The position numbers and the translations under genes are program-made. DNA of 64,000 nucleotides from Ustilago trichophora. Taxonomy: Eukaryota > Basidiomycota > Ustilaginomycetes > Ustilaginales > Ustilaginaceae. The notes beneath the pieces are model-generated. The model was given only the letters and a program-made list of their open reading frames with translations, did no database searches and had not been told where the DNA came from. How positions within the stretch are numbered: the stretch's first letter is position 1; each line of letters starts with the position of its first letter. Positions 19,377 to 28,097 of the stretch are shown piece after piece. The stretch spans positions 124,001 to 188,000 of the forward strand of contig OOIN01000018.1 of assembly GCA_900323505.1 (NCBI GenBank), written 5' to 3'.

Positions 19377-22300
19377 TCAGCGCTGCAGGTACGTTCCCCA
19401 AGCAGCCTCTTCGATCTGAGCCCTGGGAGCCTCTCTGCCGGTCCAGCGCTGGAATTGATGACATCCCTGTTCGAGCAGGATCGTGATTCCAGGTACGGCG
19501 GACCACAGTTTCCGGTTGATGGCCGTAGTCGTGTTGGTACCGATGGCGAGTTCGGTCGCCGTGTTGACGTGCTGGGTCAGCTGGAGGAGGGAGGTCATGT
19601 ACGGCTTGTAGCTCATGTCGATGACTACGCCTCCTGCAGGGTTGCGGAGGATGACAGCGGGGAGATGAATCAGTCCTGCCGCGGTGGCATCGAGCGTGGT
19701 TCCTTCAGCGGGGATGTTGCTCACCACCACAGAGGGAGACTGTTCCACGGGCAACTGAGCAATCTCCTCCAGAGAAGAGAGGACGTGGACGTTCCACTCG
19801 ATCGGAACCTCCTTTGCAAGCGCCTCTGCATTGGCCAGAGTTCGGTTGAACAAGAGGATTCGCTTGACTCCCAACCTGTACAGCGCAAACAGCGCCGCCC
19901 GTGCAGATCCACCGGCACCAATCACCAATCCAGTCAAGTTGGGATCCGCCAGATGAACCGTTCGCAACGATCGCCTTGCCAGCGTCTCGATGGCGATCCA
20001 ATCCGTGTTGTCACCCACCAGCGCCGTCACTTTGCCCTCGGCGTTGCGAATGGGGATGACAGTGTTAACGGCACCAATAGCCTTGGCTTCGTCCGAGACC
20101 TGGTCGAGGTGCCTCATGATGGCGAGCTTGTGAGGGATGGTGACGCTGGCACCGCCAAAGTCGGGAGCGCGGATGAAGCTAGCGACGGCTTCGTCCACTT
20201 CCGACGTTTCGAGCAGCTCGTAGTTGTGAGGCAGACCCATGACGGCAAAAGCAGTGTTGTGGAGCAAAGGGCTGAGACTGTGGCTGATGGGCTTGCCGAA
20301 CAAAGCAAAGCGCAACGAGGTGGTCTGACCGATCAGCGACAATGCCGTCTGCACCTGTCGGAACGACAGCTGGCCAGGGGCAGCTTTGACCGGCATAGCC
20401 TCGTGGGTAATCGGGGTGAAAACCGGGTTGACGATCCTACTGAACTGTCCAGCTGCGCCCATGTTGACTGCCAACAGAGGCTTGGTAGCCGTGGCAGAGA
20501 CGCGGGCACGGAAGCGTTCGAGGCTGTAGTTGTCCTCCATGGTGTTGGCCTTGCCGATGATCTTGGCAACGTCACCGATGCGACAGGCCCTTTCGTAGAT
20601 CTTGGCGGTAGACTCGCTCTCCCAGTCCAGATTACCGGACCAGTCGTGCCAAGAGGAAATGATCTGACTGTTGCCCTTGGCCTCGACAACCGCAGCGAGC
20701 AGCGCATCATCCCATCCAAGCTCCAAGTCAACATACTCGCACCCGTGGCGCAAGGCGAGGCTGATCAGCTCAAAGTACTCCTGCTGCATGCCATCGGGGA
20801 ACATTCCACCCTGGGAGTGAGTGCGGACCGTGAAGACGATGGGCAGCGAGGTGCGATGGCGAAGCGCGGCAAGTTGGCTCTTGACGTAGTCGATGGGAGG
20901 AACTTGAGGCGAAGTCACGGGTTGACCGGATGGGTTGAGCAGATCGGCACGGAACTCGAGCGCGTCGGATCCACCTTCCATGCTCCTGATCAGCTCCAAT
21001 TTGGGGATGACGTCGGGGAACGTGAGGCTGAGGAAGTAGGTTCGGCGACCGCCTTTGCGACTGTCGACCACGAGGTCAGTGATCTGATTCGTATCCTGGC
21101 CAGTGACGAATTTGAAGAATCGCGCCACCTCGGATTCGAGACCGAAGCGCTTCTGGATGGTGAAGGACGGGTCGGGGACGTTCATCGCGCAGGGCTGCAC
21201 CGCCAGGGACTCGCCCTCGGAGTAAGAGACAAGTTCCACGGACGAACACTCGCTGAACCAGGGGTTGCGGCGACGGTAGACGTCCATCACCGGCTCACCG
21301 TATGCCGGGCGATCGCTGGTGGACAGGTACTTGACGATGGCATCCGTGTCACGAACAATGTAGACCACCGGACCTTTGGTCTGAGCGTACTCGGCGAGGA
21401 TCTTACGGCACGCCTCGGTCTCCACTACTCCACCGCCCAGTGAGATCAAGTGACCGGTGGGGTAGTGAAGGATAAGCTCCTCCAAGATCTCGAGCTCCTT
21501 CTGGCGGAAAGCGGGCCAGCCATTCTGTTTGACGTACTCTCCCAAACCATCCTTGACGCCGAGCTTCTGGTTGAAGACCACATCAGCATCCACAAAGGTG
21601 CGACCGAGCGCAGCAGCTCCGATGGCACCCAAGAACGTCTTGCCCGAAGCACGCATGCCGATGCAAATGATGCTGGCATCCTTACTGTACTTGCGCGGGG
21701 TCGTCGCCCGGCTGGTAGTCAGCTGGGACAACGAGGCAGGCTGTTTGCCGTTGGCATTCGTGCTGCTATTCTTGGTGAAATGCGAAGGAGAGATGCAAAG
21801 GCTCGGCGAGCACTCTGGGTCGACACCGTGGGCACGAATGCCGAGCTTTCGCTCGAGATCGTCCCACCAGTTGGGCCAGGTCTTTTCGACACATCGCTTC
21901 TCTTCGAGGATGGCACCGGGAGCCAAGCTGGCAAGGACCGAGAAGGCCATAGCTACACGGTGATCGTCGTAGCAGTGAACGCGGACGTTGGCGCGAAGCT
22001 GGCGGTAATCAATGCCAAAGATCTCGAGACCGTCCTCGTGCTCCTTGGTGTCGACACCAAATTTGGCAAGTTCGTCCATCATGGCGCGGATACGGTTGCA
22101 CTCCTTGACACGCTGGTTGGCGATTCCCGTGATGCGAGTGGATGGGCGGGCGGTCGAGGTGGAGCCGTTGGCGGGGGGCTGAGCTGCAACAGCGAGCAGG
22201 ACCGAAGCGGTGAGGAAGGCGTCAGTCATAGGTTCCATGTCGACCAATCCGATCTGGCGCAGCTGTCCGACCTTGGGACCGATGACGGTGGTCGAAGTGG

Positions 22301-24530
22301 CGGTCTGTACGACGGTGCATCCCATGGGCTCGAGGACCTCCTTGGCGAAGCGGGCATCTCCCTGGAGCGAAGCCGAGCCGATGTTGGGGACGGTGCACTC
22401 GGTACCGGTGATAGCAGCGATGGCGAGAGGGTAGGTGGCGCTGCTGGCGTCGCTCTCAATGTCGTAGACGTCGGGCGAGATGTAGCGGCCCTTGGGGATG
22501 CGGTAGGTGTTGGAAGGTCGGCCAGTAGCCGAATCGAGGAGACGCTCGACCTTGATGCCAAAGGTGGCCATCATGGCGATGGTCATGTCGATGTAGAGCT
22601 GCGAGATGACCTGTCCGCCCACCAACTCGAGCACGACCTCCTCTGCAGCATAGGGGGCGCAGAGAAGGATCGACGAGACGTACTGCGACGAGATGGTGGC
22701 CGAGAGCTGGATCTTGCCGCCCTTGAAACCACGCTGGGTGCCCTTGACAGCGAGCGGCAAGCAGCCCTGACCCTCAAGGTAGTCGATGGCGGTGCCGTTG
22801 GATCGAAGCGCGTCGACAAGGGCGCCGATGGGACGCTCCTTCATGCGCTTGTTGCCGGTGATGACGACGGGCTGCTGGTTGCCGTCGTTCTCGACGAGGC
22901 TGACGACGGTGGCCATGAAACGTGCGGCGGTACCGGCATTCTGGAGGTAGATCTGCTTGTCGTTGGCAGGGCGTCGAAGAGCGCCACCGTTACCATGAAC
23001 GACAATGGTCTCTCCGCCATCTTCGAACTCGAAGCGAGCGGCTTGGAGGTCGTGGAGACCGGCCATCATGACCTGGGTGTCGTCCGAGTGGAGCATGTTT
23101 CGGAGACGGCAGGTATTGCCAGCGAGGGCAGCGAGGACGAGGGCACGGTTGGAGATGGACTTGGAGCCAGGAGTGGAGAGAGTGACCTTGGCGTTGTTGG
23201 GCTGCTCAAGGATGGGTGTGACGGTAGCACCAAGGGAGAGGACACGGCGGATAATGTCGTCGCTAACGGTGGAAGCCTTGTCTTCGACCGTGTCACCGAT
23301 GGAGCTGAGAAGGACAATCTTCTTGTTTGTACCCGAGTTCTTCTTGTCGACCTTCATGATATCGAGGAGACGGTCCACGGTGACATCGAGCGACTTTGCG
23401 AGGCGAGTTACGCGCGAGTCCGAGAGGGTGACGGGAAGATCGTACTCTTTGAGGCAGCGGGTGAGACGACCAATGGCAACCTGACTGAGGCCGTGCATGT
23501 AGCGAGCGACCTCGGCTTCGAGGATCATGCCGATAGAGATGCACTCTCCGTGGAGCATCTCGGGAGTGAGGACGGCCTCGATGGCATGACCGATGGTGTG
23601 GCCAAAGTTGACTAGGTTGCGAAGACCGGTCTCCTTCTCATCGATGGTGACAATGTGAGCCTTGACACCGACCGAGCCGCGGATGACATCGAGCAGAAGC
23701 GACTGGGACTCGGTGCGAGTGTCGAGCGTCCTTCCCTGGTCGAGAGGTGCATCCTTGGCGAAAGGACCGAGGACAGCCGAACGAATGGCAGGAGCACTCG
23801 ATTCGAGCTTGGCAAAGTCGACGGGATCCCAGATGGCAGCCGTCTTGACCACCTCGGCCATGCCGTTGCTGAACTCGCGTGGTGGGAGGGTCTTGAGCCA
23901 AGCTGCATCGATGAAAACGTAGTTGGGCTGATGGAAGCTGCCGATGAGGTTCTTGCCGAGCGGATGGTCGATGGCGGTCTTGCCACCGACAGCCGAGTCG
24001 ACCATGGCGAGAAGAGTGGTTGGGATCTGGACAAACTTGAGACCGCGCATAAAAGTGGCAGCTACGAAACCGACAAGGTCACCAATGACACCGCCGCCAA
24101 TGGCCAGGACGACAGCATCGCGGGTGACACGGTGCTCGAGCATCCAGTCTTCAATGTCATTCTTGCCCTCACGGCTCTTGGAGGCCTCTCCGGGGGGGAT
24201 GACCTTGGTGAGCAACCTCCAGGTGTGAGTCGAGGCAAGGTCGGCAGCGGCCTTTTCAAACTCTCGACGGAAGGCGGTAGTGACGCTGCATCTTGACTCG
24301 AGGTTTTGGTCGGTGATGAGGACGTAGGTGGAGGAAGGAAGGGTGCTGAGCAAGGTCTTGGCGATATGAGGAATGAGATGGTAGCCAAGGTGAATGGGGG
24401 TGTCGAGGCAACGGAGCGTGTGGATCGTGGCACCCGAGAGCGGATCCGTCGAAGGTGGAGCGTGGTACGAGGGTGTCTTTGTCCGGAGGACAGGCTGCTC
24501 CGGCTGAGAAGCCGCTTGGGCCGATGCCAT
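19377..24530 (-). CDS. ARO1: AROM pentafunctional shikimate-pathway polypeptide
   Basis: This intronless 1717-aa protein carries out steps two to six of the shikimate pathway in the cytosol, from DAHP to EPSP. Five domains lie in AROM order. The 3-dehydroquinate synthase (about 1-400) has GGGVIGDLVGFVAATFMRG and the metal-site sequence NFGHTIGHAIEA. The EPSP synthase (about 430-890) has PGSKSISNRALVLAAL, NAGTAARF and YDDHRVAMAFSV. The shikimate kinase (about 935-1105) has the P-loop GMRASGKT and the SLGGGVVE motif. The type I dehydroquinase (about 1130-1370) has VFTVRTHSQGG. The shikimate dehydrogenase (about 1395-1717) has GKPISHSLSPLLHN and the GAGGSARAALFAL nucleotide-binding loop. All domains look complete, and length matches the family. 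The ATG at 24530 is the first in frame. Convergent with the seven-helix gene. Long open frames on the opposite strand are shadows in the same codon register. Confidence 0.98.
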   Translation of the reverse strand: MASAQAASQPEQPVLRTKTPSYHAPPSTDPLSGATIHTLRCLDTPIHLGYHLIPHIAKTLLSTLPSSTYVLITDQNLESRCSVTTAFRREFEKAAADLASTHTWRLLTKVIPPGEASKSREGKNDIEDWMLEHRVTRDAVVLAIGGGVIGDLVGFVAATFMRGLKFVQIPTTLLAMVDSAVGGKTAIDHPLGKNLIGSFHQPNYVFIDAAWLKTLPPREFSNGMAEVVKTAAIWDPVDFAKLESSAPAIRSAVLGPFAKDAPLDQGRTLDTRTESQSLLLDVIRGSVGVKAHIVTIDEKETGLRNLVNFGHTIGHAIEAVLTPEMLHGECISIGMILEAEVARYMHGLSQVAIGRLTRCLKEYDLPVTLSDSRVTRLAKSLDVTVDRLLDIMKVDKKNSGTNKKIVLLSSIGDTVEDKASTVSDDIIRRVLSLGATVTPILEQPNNAKVTLSTPGSKSISNRALVLAALAGNTCRLRNMLHSDDTQVMMAGLHDLQAARFEFEDGGETIVVHGNGGALRRPANDKQIYLQNAGTAARFMATVVSLVENDGNQQPVVITGNKRMKERPIGALVDALRSNGTAIDYLEGQGCLPLAVKGTQRGFKGGKIQLSATISSQYVSSILLCAPYAAEEVVLELVGGQVISQLYIDMTIAMMATFGIKVERLLDSATGRPSNTYRIPKGRYISPDVYDIESDASSATYPLAIAAITGTECTVPNIGSASLQGDARFAKEVLEPMGCTVVQTATSTTVIGPKVGQLRQIGLVDMEPMTDAFLTASVLLAVAAQPPANGSTSTARPSTRITGIANQRVKECNRIRAMMDELAKFGVDTKEHEDGLEIFGIDYRQLRANVRVHCYDDHRVAMAFSVLASLAPGAILEEKRCVEKTWPNWWDDLERKLGIRAHGVDPECSPSLCISPSHFTKNSSTNANGKQPASLSQLTTSRATTPRKYSKDASIICIGMRASGKTFLGAIGAAALGRTFVDADVVFNQKLGVKDGLGEYVKQNGWPAFRQKELEILEELILHYPTGHLISLGGGVVETEACRKILAEYAQTKGPVVYIVRDTDAIVKYLSTSDRPAYGEPVMDVYRRRNPWFSECSSVELVSYSEGESLAVQPCAMNVPDPSFTIQKRFGLESEVARFFKFVTGQDTNQITDLVVDSRKGGRRTYFLSLTFPDVIPKLELIRSMEGGSDALEFRADLLNPSGQPVTSPQVPPIDYVKSQLAALRHRTSLPIVFTVRTHSQGGMFPDGMQQEYFELISLALRHGCEYVDLELGWDDALLAAVVEAKGNSQIISSWHDWSGNLDWESESTAKIYERACRIGDVAKIIGKANTMEDNYSLERFRARVSATATKPLLAVNMGAAGQFSRIVNPVFTPITHEAMPVKAAPGQLSFRQVQTALSLIGQTTSLRFALFGKPISHSLSPLLHNTAFAVMGLPHNYELLETSEVDEAVASFIRAPDFGGASVTIPHKLAIMRHLDQVSDEAKAIGAVNTVIPIRNAEGKVTALVGDNTDWIAIETLARRSLRTVHLADPNLTGLVIGAGGSARAALFALYRLGVKRILLFNRTLANAEALAKEVPIEWNVHVLSSLEEIAQLPVEQSPSVVVSNIPAEGTTLDATAAGLIHLPAVILRNPAGGVVIDMSYKPYMTSLLQLTQHVNTATELAIGTNTTTAINRKLWSAVPGITILLEQGCHQFQRWTGREAPRAQIEEAAWGTYLQR

Positions 24531-25810
24531 TTTGGGAGAGGTTGAGGACGTGGAGACAAAGCAGAACGTGCCAGCAACCGGAGAAAGTGAGCGAGCGAAG
24601 CAGTCTTTATGAAGGTGCTGAAGCTACTGATCTTGCTCTGCTGCACGGATGTTGACCGCGGAGGAAGACAGGAAGCGTCAGACAATCCAAGCTGGCGTCA
24701 AACGAGAGCGTCGACGTTGGCAAAAACAGAGGTACTGGATGGAGAAAAAGAGCGTGGGGAGCAAGCTCTGTTGTGTAGTTGGCTTTGAGAGAGTCGAAGC
24801 TTGGTTGAAGGGGATCGGTTGTCGTGATGAGCTCGACCTTGCAACGCCGTCTGTGCGCGTGACTGGCCAAGCAGACAACTTTGAGGAAAGGGAACCCAAC
24901 GAACGAGACGTGTAGGATGTGATTGGGAGGAAGGTAAGGAGAGTGAAGTGGGTCTGGTGTAGGCGTCGTGTACGGTACGGTACAGTACAGTACTGTACAG
25001 TACAGTACAGTACGGTATGAGTTGTGAGAAAGCCAGAAGAAAGGATTGAAAGAGGGTGATGCACTCACAGCCAATTGCATGCCGCTCAATTGACGAAAAG
25101 AGGGCACTTGGACAGTGTGCTGCTTTTTGTCTCACACAAAATCACAATGCCGTAGCGTAACAGCCGTGCTTTGCTTTGGCACCTTCGCCTCGTACTCGCT
25201 TGCACAGTGCCTTTTGCTCACTCGCTTTTGTAGTTGTTTTCCAGCGGTTGCTTTCATCCTTCCACTTGGGCTGTATCAGGCTGTATCATGGCTACCTGTC
25301 GTAACTCCATTGCTCATGTGGGCTCAGTTGATGGTACCACAGATCAAGGCAGGTGATGGTGTCGAATGCTGTAGGACTGCTGGGAATCAAAAAGTGACTC
25401 GACCTGCAGACACTGTCCTCGTGCCGCCTCAGCCGACCAAAAAAAAGAAGAAAACAAAAAAAAAGAGCTGCGAGATCTTCTTATCGCGCGAGAATAGAGA
25501 CATTATCAATCAGAGCCGGCCCAAGACCCTGATTGCCGCAATGCACACAACAGATGCTTGCTCATTTGCTGTTATCACAGTCAACGACTCTGCAGCAAGG
25601 CCATGTCAGAGACGCAGACTGGACGAATCATGGGATCTGAATCGGAATATGCTTTATGGAGATGCTAAAAGTAGTACATGTTGTAGGCTGGCAACCGTTT
25701 CAACATTGAGCAGTGCCAGATGACGGAACAAAATGAAAAGAGTGACAAGAAGAACAAGATAGTGTCGAGAGAGAAAGCATGACAAGATTACGAAGGTCTC
25801 GTCAACACAT
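24531..25810. other. ARO1 promoter region and spacer to RRP14
   Basis: This 1.28 kb holds the ARO1 promoter on its left and the RRP14 3' flank on its right. The notable feature is the GTACN array at 24970-25019. No protein-like frame stands out. Confidence 0.6.
24970..25019. repeat. Pentanucleotide array (GTACN)9 plus one variant unit
   Basis: The units, read from 24970, are GTACG, GTACG, GTACA, GTACA, GTACT, GTACA, GTACA, GTACA, GTACG and a last GTATG. GTAC is its own reverse complement, so the whole array can pair with itself. It lies about 440 bp upstream of the ARO1 start codon. Confidence 0.95.
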
Positions 25811-27469
25811 CTACTTGTTGGATCTTCCAATCTTCTTGCCTTCAAACCCGGGGCGCGCCTTTCCAAACGATGGCTTCTTTCCAGCAGGCGTCTTGGACTT
25901 GGACAATGTCGAAGAAGAGCCCTTCTTGTTGCCCTTCTTGCCACCCTTGGCCGCTTTTCTCGCTGCAATGTTGTCCTGGCGCTTCTTTTGGCGGTCGGCC
26001 TGCTTCTGCGTCTCCTGTTGCTGCCTCTCGTTCCATGCCTTGCTCGATTTCTCCTTTTGCTTGTCCTTGCGCTTGACGGCCTTCTTGAGCAGCTTTTCGT
26101 CGTCACGGATCTTGACACCCGCCGCCTGGGCCAACACCTTGTCCCACTGCTTGTTCTCCTCGTACTGCGACACTTTGGCAGAGAGCGCATCGGGTGCATC
26201 GCCCATCTTGTCGGCCAGCTTGGCGCGTCGTGCCTCCTCCTGCTTCTTACGCGCCTCGAGCACCTGCAGAGCCGCCTTGGGATCCGATGGCAATGCAAGC
26301 TTGCTCTTCTTGCCACCTGCCGACGATTCGGGCAACGATGCGCCTGCAGCACCTACAGGGTTGAAGTCGAGCGCGGAAAAGTTGATCGAGCCACCGTTGA
26401 CGTCAATGTTGGAAGCGCCGGAACCAGAAGCACCGTTGCGCTTGTCACCGTAGCCAGGCTCGGCAACCAGAAGCGCAGGTGCCTTGGTCCCCACGTTGAG
26501 CGCCTTGCCCGACTTGGCGCCATTGGGTGCATTGTCGACACCGGCCTTCTTGGCCTTGGCCGCGGCTTTGGCCGCAGCTTTTGCGTCCTTCTTCTCCTGC
26601 TTCTTGCGCTCGCGGGCATCGAATCGTTGTCGGCGACGCTCCTCAAGCAGCTCATCCTTGGAGCTGATGACGCTACTTCCGTCTTCGGAGCCGTCATCGT
26701 TGGCATCGGTCGGGAGACCTCGCTTACGTTGGAGGCCGGCGATCTTGGCATGAAGCTTGGCTCGGAGTGCATCGATGGATGCTTTGCGTTCGCCTTCGGT
26801 TTGAATGGGCTTGGGCACACCAGAAACAGCAGCAGTAGCCGCGGTAGCAGTGTCTGTCGACTTGATTGGCAGATCTTCGACATCCGAATCTTGCATATCG
26901 TCGTCGGTGTCACCTGCAGCACCATCCGCATCATCATCGTCCTCGTCGTCATCTTGAACCGAGACCATCCCTTCAACATCCATATCCAAGTCGGAATCGG
27001 CTTCGGCTGCCTCACGAGCTGCTTTGGCCGCAGCACGCTCTGCCTGAATGTCGGTAACCGTCGCAAAGTTGTCCGGGTCGAGTCGCTGCTTTTTGGCCTC
27101 TCGCAATTTGTCTTTGCGCTCCTTTGCCTCGATTTCCGACTTTGCCTTTTTGCGCTTGTTCTTCATGTATTTTGACGAGACGTCCTCGGCGAGATCGTCG
27201 GCATCGTCGCGGGTGAGGTAGAATTGGGGTGGGATGAGGTGGAGAAGCGAGGTAAAGGCGCTGTTGTGCTTTGTGAGCGTTTCGATGTACTTTCCCGAGA
27301 GCGTGGAAGACGAGGACGCAGCTGCCGAAGTGGATGCAGATGCATCAACGGCGTTGGTAGTCTGTTGCGACTTGGCAGTCTTTGTGGGCGACTTTTTGGT
27401 AGATGGGATTGCGCCGTTGACGAGCGTGGATGTGGACGCCTTCGCCGAGGCTACTTTTGTTGCTGCCAT
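25811..27469 (-). CDS. RRP14: SURF6/Rrp14-family ribosome biogenesis protein
   Basis: A 552-aa nucleolar protein of the Rrp14/SURF6 family, needed for pre-rRNA processing and early 60S assembly. The N-terminal region (about 45-115) has KYIETLTKHNSAFTSLLHLI and a basic KYMKNKRKKAK segment, typical of the Rrp14 N-terminal domain. An acidic stretch (DDDEDDDDADG, about 180-215) follows. The C-terminal SURF6 domain (about 365-510) includes NFSALDF, a long charged helix around ALQVLEARKKQEEARRAK, and WDKVLAQAAGVKIRDDEKLL. The end is Lys-rich, ending GFEGKKIGRSNK, and should bind RNA and carry nuclear or nucleolar signals. The start is the ATG at 27469; the frame upstream opens only from a GTG. It is divergently placed from RSA4, another 60S factor. 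Confidence 0.93.
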   Translation of the reverse strand: MAATKVASAKASTSTLVNGAIPSTKKSPTKTAKSQQTTNAVDASASTSAAASSSSTLSGKYIETLTKHNSAFTSLLHLIPPQFYLTRDDADDLAEDVSSKYMKNKRKKAKSEIEAKERKDKLREAKKQRLDPDNFATVTDIQAERAAAKAAREAAEADSDLDMDVEGMVSVQDDDEDDDDADGAAGDTDDDMQDSDVEDLPIKSTDTATAATAAVSGVPKPIQTEGERKASIDALRAKLHAKIAGLQRKRGLPTDANDDGSEDGSSVISSKDELLEERRRQRFDARERKKQEKKDAKAAAKAAAKAKKAGVDNAPNGAKSGKALNVGTKAPALLVAEPGYGDKRNGASGSGASNIDVNGGSINFSALDFNPVGAAGASLPESSAGGKKSKLALPSDPKAALQVLEARKKQEEARRAKLADKMGDAPDALSAKVSQYEENKQWDKVLAQAAGVKIRDDEKLLKKAVKRKDKQKEKSSKAWNERQQQETQKQADRQKKRQDNIAARKAAKGGKKGNKKGSSSTLSKSKTPAGKKPSFGKARPGFEGKKIGRSNK

Positions 27470-27579
27470 AATGTCGAATGAATGCTGTTGCTGATGAGTG
27501 TGTAAGGGAGCTCTGCTTTGCTCGAGACAAGAATGTGGCGACAAGTACACCAGTCTAAGACGAAACGATCGTCTCCAAG

Positions 27580-27588
27580 CGATGCGAG
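27580..27588 (+). promoter_or_regulatory. PAC-like element CGATGCGAG (copy 1)
   Basis: It lies 111 bp upstream of the RRP14 start. The same 9-mer recurs at 27775 and upstream of the gene at 60558-63569. Confidence 0.4.
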
Positions 27589-27774
27589 ATGCCGAAGGGA
27601 ATGGGCAAAAAGGTCTTGGAAAGAATGGGTCAGTAGTCGAGCTCTGTACCAGCTCCCGAGAATGATCAACAGCTTGACAAGCTTGAGATGTGGGCTTTGA
27701 GCAGGTGAGGATGGTGTGGTATCAGTCTACCAAAGGAGGTGATGGCGTCCAAACCACAAACCCTTTCTTGCCCT

Positions 27775-27799
27775 CGATGCGAGAAATTCCAAAAATTTC
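27775..27799 (+). promoter_or_regulatory. Adjacent PAC-like and RRPE-like elements
   Basis: CGATGCGAG (27775-27783) is followed after 7 bp by AAAAATTTC (27791-27799). Close PAC-RRPE spacing is known from yeast ribosome-biogenesis promoters. Confidence 0.5.
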
Positions 27800-27941
27800 G
27801 TCGGCACCTGCAAAGCAAAAAAAGAAAAGAAGAAGAAAAAAAAATCCCCAAAGCGGCACTGGAGCAGAGATCGGGCAGACCACTAAGCCGATTTGGACCC
27901 TTTCACTTTTTATTTTATTTTTATTTTTTTGCTTTTCTTCT

Positions 27942-27950
27942 GAAATTTTT
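27942..27950 (-). promoter_or_regulatory. RRPE-like element, inverted copy
   Basis: GAAATTTTT on the + strand is the exact reverse complement of the site at 27791. It lies about 150 bp before the RSA4 ATG. Confidence 0.45.
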
Positions 27951-28097
27951 GAGAACTTCTCCACACACACGGCACCGAAAAGGGCAGAAAAAAAGTAGAA
28001 GCTCAGCTTTGTCCTATCAAGCTCTCTCTCTCCCTCTCTCCTCTCCTTTCAACAACAGCAGACTGTCTTGCAAGGACAGGACCCTTCACATACCATC

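Larger units (their letters stand above)
27470..28097. promoter_or_regulatory. Shared promoter of RRP14 and RSA4 with repeated ribosome-biogenesis-type motifs
   Basis: This 628-bp divergent spacer contains two copies of CGATGCGAG (27580-27588 and 27775-27783) and two inverted copies of AAAAATTTC (27791-27799 on the + strand; 27942-27950 on the - strand). They resemble the PAC (GCGATGAG) and RRPE (AAAAWTTTT) elements of fungal ribosome-biogenesis promoters. One PAC-like and one RRPE-like site lie 7 bp apart. The right end before the RSA4 ATG is a CTCTCT-rich leader. Confidence 0.6.

Noticed and set aside
19290..23615. Two very long open frames (717 and 721 codons) on the + strand opposite ARO1
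   Set aside because: They lie in exactly the same codon register as ARO1, so their stops would correspond to TTA, CTA or TCA codons in ARO1, which this genome rarely uses. The encoded sequences are Arg/Gly/Val/Asp-rich with no domain.
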